Source: Acinetobacter sp.
GTDB taxonomy: Bacteria > Pseudomonadota > Gammaproteobacteria > Pseudomonadales > Moraxellaceae
Length of the DNA: 60,142 bases
Assembly: GCA_030152275.1 (NCBI GenBank)
Contig: JASLHF010000079.1
Span: 1-60,142 of the forward strand
Reading direction: 5' to 3'
Below are positions 1-7,664 of the stretch, in pieces. The position numbers were made by a program, and so were the translations under genes. Each line of letters opens with the position of its first letter. The stretch's first letter is position 1. The notes under the pieces are model-generated. The model was not told the DNA's origin. It saw only the letters and a program-made list of their open reading frames with translations, and did not search any database.

Positions 1-104
1 ACATCAGACATATCTAGATCGGTTTCTATGCGTAAGCGCACATCACCGCCCACATTTTGCACGCTGGCGACTTTGCCTAAACTTTCAATAATGCCTGTAA
101 ACAT
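1..104 (-). CDS. ribE: Riboflavin synthase alpha subunit, N-terminal part (runs off the left edge)
   Basis: Only the first 34 codons lie in the window. The translation opens with MFTGIIE, the signature start of riboflavin synthase, and continues with the lumazine-binding repeat (GKVASVQNVGGDVRLRI). The enzyme makes riboflavin from two 6,7-dimethyl-8-ribityllumazine molecules in the cytoplasm. A GAG ribosome-binding site lies a few bases before the ATG. It follows a DNA methyltransferase gene and ribD on the same strand, so it is probably the last visible member of an nrdR-ribD-methylase-ribE unit. Confidence 0.88.
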   Translation of the reverse strand, partial: MFTGIIESLGKVASVQNVGGDVRLRIETDLDMSD

Positions 105-131
105 AGCTTACTCAATTTTTTTTAAAATGGG

Positions 132-1424
132 TTACCACAAATCCAGCTGGGTACTGACACCGGAAGTGTCGACACCGCCCAACTCTGCAAAATGATGCAG
201 CTGACCGAGAAGCTGGCGGATTGGCGGGCCTGATTTCGCATGTGTATCGGTAATCACGATAAATTCCAGCACGCGCGCGCGTTCAGACTGGCGCTGCTTG
301 CTGACCCGGTAGCGCGGCACATCCTGTGTCAGCAAGGTCACACGTCCGCGCTTTAAGTTCGCCTGCAGCAAATCGGCCGCTTCGATATTGCCGTCTGTAG
401 AATAGCTGGTCAGAATAAAACGCGCATTAATTGTTTCCAATAATTTTTCATAGGCTTCTTTAGCATGCTTAGACGAGTTATACGGACTTGGACGCTCTTT
501 GCGCCATGCACGGTCAATCCCACTCTTGAAGCCTTTGGTATCCGGTGTTGGCAAATCCACCTGATCCCACAGGGTCAGCGCATTCAGTACATGATAGTTG
601 CTGCTGTAGGCATGCTGGTTATACGGCGGATCAAGATAAGCCACATCAACTTCAAAACTGCTCATCTGATTGGCCAAATGCTGCGCATCGACACACCACA
701 TTTCAGCCGCTGGGCGTTTCGGATCACCCATTTCACAAAAACGGCTTGGGGTCAGCCACAGCAAGGACTCAATCCGCTCCAGCGCAGTCTGGGTTTTACC
801 GCCCCAGCCATGATGGAAGCTTTTAAACACCCCGCTGGTATTGCTGACAAAGCTGGCTGAATACAACAGCGGGGCCAGCAAGGCACTCATTTCGACATCA
901 TCAATCGCGCCCTGCGCCTGCCATGTGGCAATTTGCTGGCGGATCGCATCAATACGCATGCCGTTACGGCGTTTGAAGAATAAACGGTCGCGTGCTGGAT
1001 CATAGATTTCATCATTGCGCGGACACAGATTGTGCGTCACCCAGCCCTTCACTTCAGGCAAGCGGTTCAAATAATCAATGGCTTTTTGATAACCGCCCAG
1101 CTCTTTAAAAGCTGGGGCATCAACACAAGACAAGATTGCGCTATTTAAAGCATGGCTATACGGTTCCCAGTCATTGGCAATCACACGGTAGCCATTTTGA
1201 CGCGCTAGGCGCGAAACTACGCCAGATCCGGCAAAAAAGTCAGCAAATATCGGCGCACGGCCATCTTCACGGTTCAACGTTCCCGTGGTTTCCAGCGCTT
1301 CTAAAATAAGATGAAGCAAACGGCGTTTATTGCCTAAATAGGGCACTAGCTGATGAAAAAGGTATTCATCGGTAGTACGTGCCGCGTGACGGCGTTTATG
1401 ATAAACCGTAGACTCTGAACTCAT
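132..1424 (-). CDS. D12-class DNA N6-adenine methyltransferase (probable AamA-type orphan methylase)
   Basis: This 430-residue protein carries the D12-class order of motifs: YLGNKRRL near residues 29-36, the S-adenosylmethionine site FFAGSGVV at 63-70, and the catalytic DPPYNQH near residue 265. It should transfer a methyl group to N6 of adenine in a specific duplex site. No restriction endonuclease is next to it, so it looks like an orphan methylase. It overlaps the end of ribD by four bases (ATGA), so the two are probably co-translated. In A. baumannii a methylase called AamA, reported to act on GAATTC, comes from a similar position; I infer orthology from family and context, not from alignment. 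Length and motifs look intact. Confidence 0.85.
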   Translation of the reverse strand: MSSESTVYHKRRHAARTTDEYLFHQLVPYLGNKRRLLHLILEALETTGTLNREDGRAPIFADFFAGSGVVSRLARQNGYRVIANDWEPYSHALNSAILSCVDAPAFKELGGYQKAIDYLNRLPEVKGWVTHNLCPRNDEIYDPARDRLFFKRRNGMRIDAIRQQIATWQAQGAIDDVEMSALLAPLLYSASFVSNTSGVFKSFHHGWGGKTQTALERIESLLWLTPSRFCEMGDPKRPAAEMWCVDAQHLANQMSSFEVDVAYLDPPYNQHAYSSNYHVLNALTLWDQVDLPTPDTKGFKSGIDRAWRKERPSPYNSSKHAKEAYEKLLETINARFILTSYSTDGNIEAADLLQANLKRGRVTLLTQDVPRYRVSKQRQSERARVLEFIVITDTHAKSGPPIRQLLGQLHHFAELGGVDTSGVSTQLDLW

Positions 1425-2509
1425 AGTGTCTCTTGTGAAGGAATAAGCTTTAAGCGCACATCACTGCCCACTTGGGCAGCATCAATCAGCTTAAAGCGAA
1501 GCTGCTCTGCCATACGGTCAAATTCCGCATTAAACATTGCGCGTGCTGAACGGCCTAAAAATGTTGGCGCAATATAACTGATTAATTCATCGATCAGATT
1601 TTCCTGCAAAAATGCAGTCGAAAGCGCCGCGCCGGCTTCCACCAGCACATCATATATCTGGTATTGCTGAGATAAGGTCTGCAGCAGGTTTTTTAAAGGC
1701 TGTACCTCAATTTGAGTGACACCCAAATCGGCCAGCTCTTGACGGAATGGCCCCATCACCATGACTGTTTCAGGCTGCTGCAGCATTTTTGCAGTTAAAG
1801 GCAACCGGCCCTGACGGTCTAAAACCAAACGTTTTGGCTGCACTGCTGCGGCGCAATCGGCGCCATTTGGCAGTTCGCGCACATTCAGCTGGCAGTCATC
1901 GGCGAGCACGGTGTCGATGCCGGTAATCACCGCACCTGAAATGGCGCGCCAATGCTGTACGTCCAAACGCGCTTCAGCGCCAGTAATCCACTTAGATTCA
2001 CCCGAGGCCATAGCCGTGCGGCCGTCTAAACTGGAAGCGATTTTTAGGCGCACATAAGGCATACCCTGCGCCATCGCTTTTAAAAACCCTAAATTCAGCT
2101 GATGCGCTTCTGCTCTGCAAATCCCGCTATCCACTTGAATGCCGGCATCCTGCAAAATTTTTACCCCTTTGCCCGCCACCAGCGGATTGGGATCCGGACA
2201 AGCAATGACAACACGCGCTACGCCGGCCTCTACCAAGCCTTTGGCGCAAGGCGGCGTGCGGCCGTAATGCGCGCAAGGCTCTAAAGTCACGTAAGCGGTT
2301 GCGCCGCGCGCCTGTTCCCCAGCCTCACGCATCGCAAACACCTCAGCATGCGGCTGACCAGCTTGAGGATGAAAGCCTTCGCCAAGCAGCTGTCCGTCTT
2401 TGACGATAACGCAGCCGACATTGGGATTGGGCTTAGTGCTGTATTGGCCCTGCTGCGCCAAAGCAATAGCGCGCTGCATCCACATGCGGTCTTGGCTTAA
2501 CTCAGACAT
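1421..2509 (-). CDS. ribD: Bifunctional riboflavin biosynthesis deaminase/reductase RibD
   Basis: The N-terminal domain is a zinc cytidine-deaminase-like fold: HAE at residues 54-56 and the paired cysteines C79 and C88 in EPCAHYGRTPPC. It deaminates the pyrimidinone intermediate from GTP. The C-terminal half (from about residue 150, KIASSLDGRTA) is the NADPH-dependent reductase that produces the ribityl side chain. The total of 362 residues is normal for RibD. The start lies 86 bases downstream of nrdR, and the stop overlaps the methyltransferase start, in line with an operon that links riboflavin synthesis with nrdR as in many gammaproteobacteria. Confidence 0.95.
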   Translation of the reverse strand: MSELSQDRMWMQRAIALAQQGQYSTKPNPNVGCVIVKDGQLLGEGFHPQAGQPHAEVFAMREAGEQARGATAYVTLEPCAHYGRTPPCAKGLVEAGVARVVIACPDPNPLVAGKGVKILQDAGIQVDSGICRAEAHQLNLGFLKAMAQGMPYVRLKIASSLDGRTAMASGESKWITGAEARLDVQHWRAISGAVITGIDTVLADDCQLNVRELPNGADCAAAVQPKRLVLDRQGRLPLTAKMLQQPETVMVMGPFRQELADLGVTQIEVQPLKNLLQTLSQQYQIYDVLVEAGAALSTAFLQENLIDELISYIAPTFLGRSARAMFNAEFDRMAEQLRFKLIDAAQVGSDVRLKLIPSQETL

Positions 2510-2595
2510 AGGCGAAGCTCTTTCGTGATGATTTTAATAGATGATGATATTTAAATAACTAAACAACTTAAACCGCCAATACAGGCAGATAAATT

Positions 2596-3054
2596 TCAGT
2601 GTTCACGCTGCTGCATTTGCTCAATTTGCCGGCGAAAAGCTTCAACGTCCTGAAAGTCCTGATATACCGAGGCAAAACGCACATAAGCGACATGATCTAA
2701 AGCAAACAGCGACTGCATGACAATTTCGCCAATGGTACGGGATTTAACATCACGCTCGCCTAAACGGCGGATCTGAAGCTGAATATCGCTGAGCACCGTT
2801 TCAATCTGTTCTTGCGTAACTGGACGCTTCTGCAGCGCATGCATTAAAGAGCGGCGCAGCTTGGCCTCATCAAAAGGCTCGCTTTTGCTGTCCGATTTTA
2901 TCACGCGCGGCATCACTACTTCATAGCTTTCAAACGTGGTAAAGCGTTCGCCGCAGCAAATGCACTCACGGCGCCGGCGGATTTGACAGCCTTCGGCAGC
3001 CAAACGCGAATCAATCACTTTACTGTCTGCAGCGTTGCAAAATGGACAATGCAT
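2596..3054 (-). CDS. nrdR: Transcriptional repressor NrdR of ribonucleotide reductase genes
   Basis: The 152-residue protein has the NrdR layout: an N-terminal zinc ribbon (MHCPFC at residues 1-6 and CICCGERF near 31-38) and then the ATP-cone domain (residues about 49-140, beginning VIKSDSKSEPFD). NrdR senses ATP/dATP through the ATP-cone and represses ribonucleotide reductase operons at NrdR boxes. It is the first gene of the nrdR-ribD series reading leftwards. All four zinc cysteines are present and the length matches the family. Confidence 0.96.
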   Translation of the reverse strand: MHCPFCNAADSKVIDSRLAAEGCQIRRRRECICCGERFTTFESYEVVMPRVIKSDSKSEPFDEAKLRRSLMHALQKRPVTQEQIETVLSDIQLQIRRLGERDVKSRTIGEIVMQSLFALDHVAYVRFASVYQDFQDVEAFRRQIEQMQQREH

Positions 3055-3131
3055 AGCGGTTTAATTGAACAAATCTTGATGGTTTCAAAGTGTAGCAAAA
3101 ATAATGCACTTTGTAGAGCATTACGCAAGAT

Positions 3132-3164
3132 ATGGAAAAAAAACAGCCCTTTTGGGCTGTTTTA
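3132..3164 (-). terminator. Rho-independent terminator after amt
   Basis: An AACAGCCC / GGGCTGTT stem with a four-base loop is followed on the minus strand by a run of T. It lies about 45 bases past the amt stop codon and separates amt from nrdR. Confidence 0.85.
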
Positions 3165-3206
3165 CACAATATATTGTTATTTCAGGCTTTATAGTGCGCT
3201 GAATTA

Positions 3207-4601
3207 TTATTCGATGCGTTCACCGTGCTGGCTTAAGTCCAGCCCCATGCGCTCATCATCAGATTCAACCCGGATGCCAATCGCCAAATCAATCACTTTT
3301 AGAATAATAAATGTCAGTACAGCAGAGTATGCAATCGTCGCCAATACACCTTCGACTTGCACCCAAAGCTGATGCAGCATATCGGTTGGCGCTTTGTCTC
3401 CCATAATGAATGGGCTGGCAAAAAATGCTGTCAAAATTGCACCAACAATACCGCCCACACCGTGCAGGCCAAAAGCGTCTAAAGAGTCATCTGCTTTCAG
3501 CGCGCGTTTCAATGCTGTAATGCCCCAGAAGCAGACCACTCCGCCAATCAAGCCCATTGCCAGCGCGCCGCCGACTGTTACGAAACCAGCTGCTGGCGTA
3601 ATCACTACAAGCCCTGCAACTGCGCCTGATGCCCCGCCCAGCACAGAAGATTTGCCGCGCACCACTTTTTCAGTAATCAGCCATGCTGCCGCTGCCGCTG
3701 CTGCTGCTACTTGAGTTACCACCAGCGCATAGCCTGCAGAACCGTTCGCGCCCAAAGCAGAACCGCCGTTAAAGCCAAACCAGCCCACCCACACCAGACT
3801 TGCGCCAATCACTGTCAGCGTCAGATTGTGCGGCGCCATAGATTCACGGCCCAGCCCCATACGTTTGCCCAGCATATAAGCTGCGACCAGACCTGCAACA
3901 CCAGAGTTGATATGTACAACGGTACCGCCGGCAAAATCCAGCGCGCCGTCATGGCCCAGCCAGCCGCCGCCCCACACCCAGTGCGTAATCGGCGCGTAAA
4001 CCACGATTGACCAAATGGCAATAAAAGCGACAAATGCGCCAAATTTCATGCGCTCGGCGATTGAGCCGGAAATAATGGCGACCGTAATGATGGCAAAGGT
4101 CATTTGGAAAATGACAAAAAGAATTTCAGGAATTGTGCCGGTCAGCGCATCAGTGGTAATTCCGGACAGCATGAATTTATCCAGACCGCCAATCAAGCTG
4201 TTGCCCGTACCGAACGCCAAGCTATAGCCTAAAATTACCCACGTTAAGCTGACAACGCCAGCAGCGGTAAAACTGTGCGCCATTGTGCTGAGCACATTTT
4301 TTTTACGCACCATGCCGCCATAAAACAGCGCTAAGCCGGGAATGGTCATCAGCAGCACTAAAGCGGTAGAAATCAAAATCCAAGCCGTATCGCCCGTATC
4401 CAGTTTTGGTGCGGCTTCAGCCGCCTGTTCAGGTGCAGGCGCTGCTGTTTCAGCGGCAACGCTTGGCGCCGCCGGTACTGGCGCAACCACAGCTGCCGCA
4501 GCTTCCGAGGTAGCGGGTACTGTTGCGGCCTCTTCAGCCCACGCAGCAGAACCGCCTAAGAGAGCGCCTGATAAACTCAGCGCGAGTAGCATTTGTTTCA
4601 T
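3207..4601 (-). CDS. amt: Ammonium transporter Amt
   Basis: A 464-residue membrane protein with an N-terminal signal sequence (MKQMLLALSLSGALLGGSAAWA), then an Ala/Pro/Glu-rich spacer to about residue 68, and then the typical eleven-helix Amt core. Visible signatures include ALFYGGMVRKKN, the pore segment HINSGVAGLVAAY, and DAFGLHGVGGIVGAI with its conserved pore histidine. It conducts ammonia/ammonium across the inner membrane. The glnK gene lies 59 bases upstream in the same direction; GlnK binds and gates Amt when nitrogen is plentiful. The Ala/Pro-rich spacer before the core is somewhat long but not unusual in Acinetobacter-type proteins. Confidence 0.95.
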   Translation of the reverse strand: MKQMLLALSLSGALLGGSAAWAEEAATVPATSEAAAAVVAPVPAAPSVAAETAAPAPEQAAEAAPKLDTGDTAWILISTALVLLMTIPGLALFYGGMVRKKNVLSTMAHSFTAAGVVSLTWVILGYSLAFGTGNSLIGGLDKFMLSGITTDALTGTIPEILFVIFQMTFAIITVAIISGSIAERMKFGAFVAFIAIWSIVVYAPITHWVWGGGWLGHDGALDFAGGTVVHINSGVAGLVAAYMLGKRMGLGRESMAPHNLTLTVIGASLVWVGWFGFNGGSALGANGSAGYALVVTQVAAAAAAAAWLITEKVVRGKSSVLGGASGAVAGLVVITPAAGFVTVGGALAMGLIGGVVCFWGITALKRALKADDSLDAFGLHGVGGIVGAILTAFFASPFIMGDKAPTDMLHQLWVQVEGVLATIAYSAVLTFIILKVIDLAIGIRVESDDERMGLDLSQHGERIE

Positions 4602-4660
4602 TCGTGTCCCCCGACCTATTGTGTGAGTTATAAGTTACTCAGCAAACTTCGTGCCAATCC

Positions 4661-4999
4661 TTAGACTGCATCAGCACCTGTTTCACCTGTACGGATACGG
4701 ATAACTTGTTCCAAATTAGTAACAAAAATTTTGCCGTCACCGATTTTGCCTGTGCTGGCAACACGGGTAATTGATTCAATTACTGAATCCACCATGTCAT
4801 CGCTGATCGCAATTTCGATTTTTACTTTCGGTAAGAAATCAACAACATACTCTGCACCGCGGTACAGTTCTGTATGACCTTTTTGACGGCCAAAACCTTT
4901 GACTTCTGTGACAGTGATCCCTTGAACACCAATTTCAGACAGCGCTTCACGCACGTCGTCTAATTTAAAGGGTTTTACAATTGCAGTTACGAGCTTCAT
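4661..4999 (-). CDS. glnK: Nitrogen regulatory protein P-II (GlnK)
   Basis: A 112-residue P-II signal protein. It starts MKLVTAIVKPFKLDDV and carries the T-loop HTELYRGAEY with the uridylylation tyrosine Y51, then the nucleotide-binding TGKIGDGKIFV segment. Trimers bind ATP/ADP and 2-oxoglutarate and regulate Amt and glutamine synthetase adenylylation. The call as GlnK rather than GlnB rests on its place directly upstream of amt; sequence alone does not separate the two well. A possible sigma-54 promoter lies about 40 bases upstream. Confidence 0.93.
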   Translation of the reverse strand: MKLVTAIVKPFKLDDVREALSEIGVQGITVTEVKGFGRQKGHTELYRGAEYVVDFLPKVKIEIAISDDMVDSVIESITRVASTGKIGDGKIFVTNLEQVIRIRTGETGADAV

Positions 5000-5040
5000 G
5001 TGTGCTTCCTTCGGCTTATTTCACCAGTAAGGTTTTATGT

Positions 5041-5056
5041 TCAATTTTCATGCCAA
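5041..5056 (-). promoter_or_regulatory. Candidate sigma-54 promoter of glnK-amt
   Basis: On the minus strand TTGGCATGAAAATTGA has the -24 GG and a -12-like GA separated by ten bases (the consensus has GG-N10-GC). It lies about 42 bases upstream of the glnK start, which fits a short leader and nitrogen control by NtrC. The C to A change in the -12 element weakens the match. Confidence 0.4.
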
Positions 5057-5275
5057 AACTGCTGAGGTCAGGGGAAATCAGCAGTGCTTGGTATGAGTTT
5101 TCTTTATAACCTATTTTAATCTATGCGTGATGTTTTGTATGTGAAAATAAGACAAATTTCCCATCAGAATTCCGATTTTAATGATCGGTGAGCACTATAA
5201 TTTTCCGCCAAAAGCTATAGACTGCTGCCAGTCAATGCTACACTGCCGGTTCATCTGCATCAGACGGAAATAAAA

Positions 5276-5503
5276 ATGATTGAAACTTTACTGCAAGCGA
5301 TTTTGGAACAAATTGATCAGCCGAAAAAAGACCTAGAACACAATCTGCGCGCATTGCTGAATGAAACAGTCAGCAAGATGGATCTCGTATCCAAAGAGGA
5401 ACTGGAACGCCAGCGCACTGCACTGAATAATGCCAACCAGCGCCTCAGTCAGCTGCTGATACAGGTTGAATCTTTAGAAGAGAAGCTTCAGAATAAAAAA
5501 TAA
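5276..5503 (+). CDS. ubiK: Ubiquinone biosynthesis accessory factor UbiK (YqiC/BMFP family)
   Basis: A 75-residue, almost wholly helical protein: an amphipathic N-terminus (MIETLLQAILEQI) and then a coiled coil with E/K-rich heptads (KEELERQRTALNNANQRL...ESLEEKL). This is the UbiK/YqiC layout; the protein trimerises, binds membranes, and assists the UbiJ-containing complex that makes ubiquinone. It lies 66 bases upstream of comM on the same strand, an order common in Acinetobacter. Confidence 0.88.
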   Translation: MIETLLQAILEQIDQPKKDLEHNLRALLNETVSKMDLVSKEELERQRTALNNANQRLSQLLIQVESLEEKLQNKK

Positions 5504-5569
5504 GCGCTTTTTTAGTGCAGCATAAGACGCATAACGATTAAAAAAAACGCATCATAATGGAACAATAAA

Positions 5570-6409
5570 ATGTCTTTTGCCAAAATTTATACCCGTGGCC
5601 TATTAGGCCTGCACGCCCCTTTAGTCGAAGTAGAAGTGCATTTAAGTCAAGGCCTGCCGTCACTCACTATTGTCGGCTTGGCCGAAGCAGCCGTGCGCGA
5701 AAGCAAAGACCGCGTGCGCTCCGCGATTATCAATAGCGGATTTCAGTTTCCCGCCAAACGCCTGACCATCAATTTAGCGCCGGCTGATTTGCCCAAAGAT
5801 GGCTCTCGGCTAGATTTACCGATTGCATTAGGCATTTTAATTGCTTCCGGCCAGCTGCCGGAACAGGCCGCGCAGGATTTGGAATTTATAGGCGAACTTG
5901 CGTTGGACGGCCATTTGCGTCCGGTCAGCGGCACCCTCAGTATTGCTATGGCCTGTCAGCAGGCTGAGCATCAGCTGATTCTGCCAGAACAGAATGCCCA
6001 AGAAGCTTCGCAGCTGCCCGGCTTTAAAGTCTTCGGCGCGCGGCATCTGCAGGAGGTCTGCGGCCATTTAAGCCAAACGGCATTACTGGAACAAAGCGCT
6101 GCACCCAGCACAGATACAAGCAGTGCTTATAAATATGATTTGGCTGATGTTAAAGGCCAAATGCGTCCGCGGCGCGCACTGGAAATCGCTGCAGCCGGCG
6201 GCCACTCACTGCTGTTCCGCGGCCCGCCGGGCACAGGAAAAACGCTGCTGGCTTCACGCCTGTCGAGCATTCTGCCGCCGTTAAACTTGCAGGAAAATTT
6301 GGAAGTCGCCAGCATTTACTCGGTTGCCAGCGCCAAACATGCATTTGGGCAGCGCCCTTTCCGGGCACCGCATCATACAGCTTCCGCTATTGCGCTGGTC
6401 GGCGGAGGC
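5570..6409 (+). pseudogene. comM: comM 5' part, split by the transposon (Mg-chelatase-like ATPase, YifB)
   Basis: Codons 1-280 of ComM are intact: the N-terminal ChlI-type Lon-protease-like domain (MSFAKIYTRGLLGLHAPLVE) and the start of the AAA+ domain with Walker A GPPGTGKT near residues 217-224. The reading frame enters the transposon after VGGG and runs a further 38 foreign codons to a stop at 6524-6526. ComM is a hexameric helicase that aids branch migration during integration of transforming DNA. The rest of the gene resumes at 28977; joining the two halves at one GAGGC copy restores an open frame of about 495 codons. The split protein lacks the Walker B and sensor regions, so it should be inactive. 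Confidence 0.95.
6405..6409. repeat. Left copy of the 5-bp target-site duplication (GAGGC)
   Basis: GAGGC directly precedes the TGT that opens the transposon and recurs directly after the closing ACA at 28977-28981. Five-base duplications are the rule for Tn7-like transposition. Confidence 0.93.
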
Positions 6410-6454
6410 TGTCATTTACAAACAACTATGCGACATTCCAAACAACTATGCGAC
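6410..6454. repeat. Left terminus of the transposon with two transposase-binding repeats
   Basis: After the 13-base terminal repeat, two copies of CAAACAACTATGCGAC lie at 6419-6434 and 6439-6454, 20 bases apart. The same motif, as CAAAGAACTATGCGAC, is found three times in inverse orientation at the right end. Such short arrays are the TnsB-binding sites of Tn7-like elements. Confidence 0.85.
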
Positions 6455-6527
6455 TTAGAAAATGGAAGCGATAGTATATTGAGAGAAAAACAGTTTTGCA
6501 CTGTTGTTCTCTCATTTCCTATTTAGT

Positions 6528-7235
6528 TCACCAAGAGGTTAAATTAGAATAATAGTCTGGTTGGCCTATACCATGATTAAGAAAAGTTTCTTCAGTTTTA
6601 AGCATTCTATCAAGCAATCTTTTTTTCAATGCCTCATTAGCATTCATATGTAGAAATTGCATTGCAAATACCTGTAACATGCCATTAAGGGTCAGCAATA
6701 TACTTTCAATATCCTCATAGGCACAGACAGGTTGTTTACCTTTAAATAGCACATTCAGTAGCTCACCACGACCATGTGTGAAAGTTGAATACTTCTCGTA
6801 CAAAGCTTTACCTTGCTTTGTGAATTGCTTGAAGTGTTTATGAAAATCTCCATTGTCTGGGTCTTCAAAATTATCTAAAGCTGTACTCATCTGAAAAAAA
6901 CTAGCAAAGTCTTTTGGTTGAGTAATTAACGTTTCAACATCTGTCCCTTTAGGCTGTTCTATAAACTCTAAATAAAAACACCTAACATATATTTCTAGCA
7001 TCGTACGAGCTACGACGACAGCGGAGGAAAAATGATCTTCTTTCATAAGTAATTTAAAGGAAAGATAATGTGTTTGGAACAACTGAAAATATGCTCTATT
7101 AATACGCTGATATTGATCATCCTCGTCTATCTGAACTGAAGCTGAAATTTTATTTACTTCATTCTGAGTCTTATCAAGCTCTCTGATTATAAAGTGAATA
7201 CGTTTTTTTCCATCCTTATTCAAGTTCATCTTCAT
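6528..7235 (-). CDS. Helical protein of unknown function (resembles DUF5677/HEPN-like families)
   Basis: I do not recognise this 235-residue protein with certainty. It is predicted to be mostly helical and has ARTMLEIYVRCFYLEF at about residues 76-91 and STFTHGRGE near 151-159. An R...E motif followed by a distant S/T-x-x-H is typical of the DUF5677/DUF6988-like, possibly HEPN-related, proteins of mobile elements. A ribosome-binding site (AAAGGATTTAAA) precedes the ATG. It is the first gene inside the left end of the transposon and converges on the truncated comM frame. A role in defence or toxicity is only a guess from its location. Confidence 0.6.
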   Translation of the reverse strand: MKMNLNKDGKKRIHFIIRELDKTQNEVNKISASVQIDEDDQYQRINRAYFQLFQTHYLSFKLLMKEDHFSSAVVVARTMLEIYVRCFYLEFIEQPKGTDVETLITQPKDFASFFQMSTALDNFEDPDNGDFHKHFKQFTKQGKALYEKYSTFTHGRGELLNVLFKGKQPVCAYEDIESILLTLNGMLQVFAMQFLHMNANEALKKRLLDRMLKTEETFLNHGIGQPDYYSNLTSW

Positions 7236-7664
7236 TTTAAATCCTTTATTTAATTACACTCTGGGAGAAAAGGAAACAATCGTCCTTAAACCTAATTTTA
7301 GCAAGAATAAATCACTTTAGAATTCCCTCCAAATGGTCAAATATTTAATAAAAATACATTTTCTAAATAATCGAAAGTCAAACTGCCTCTTATAAGAACA
7401 CTGATCATCCTCTATCTTTACCCAAATATTTTAATGCTCAAATTTTGACATAAAATTCTATAGCGAAATTAAAATCTTTTAAATAGAATGTAAAATCAAA
7501 AACACTATATGTTGTGCTAAAAACCAAAACGACCACTACATAAAGCAATGCAAGATAAAAAAGAAACAATTTAGGAATAATTTGAAGAAAAATTTGCACA
7601 AGCTTTTTTGTTCAGTTATCATTCGATTAACTTGATCTGTAAGTCAATGATCTTGGAGGTGAAT
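7236..7664. other. AT-rich intergenic region between divergent cargo genes
   Basis: These 429 bases separate the left-reading helical protein from the right-reading HTH-ImmA gene and must hold both promoters. The stretch is very AT-rich. I see no clear operator palindrome and no credible gene; an in-frame upstream ATG at 7608 lacks a ribosome-binding site. Confidence 0.6.
7655..7659 (+). promoter_or_regulatory. Ribosome-binding site that fixes the start of the HTH-ImmA gene
   Basis: GGAGG lies five bases before the ATG at 7665. The alternative ATG 57 bases upstream has no such site and would add residues outside the HTH fold. Confidence 0.8.

Noticed and set aside
7608..7664. An N-terminal extension of the HTH-ImmA protein
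   Set aside because: The ATG at 7608 has no ribosome-binding site, while the ATG at 7665 has GGAGG at the right distance and begins the HTH fold.
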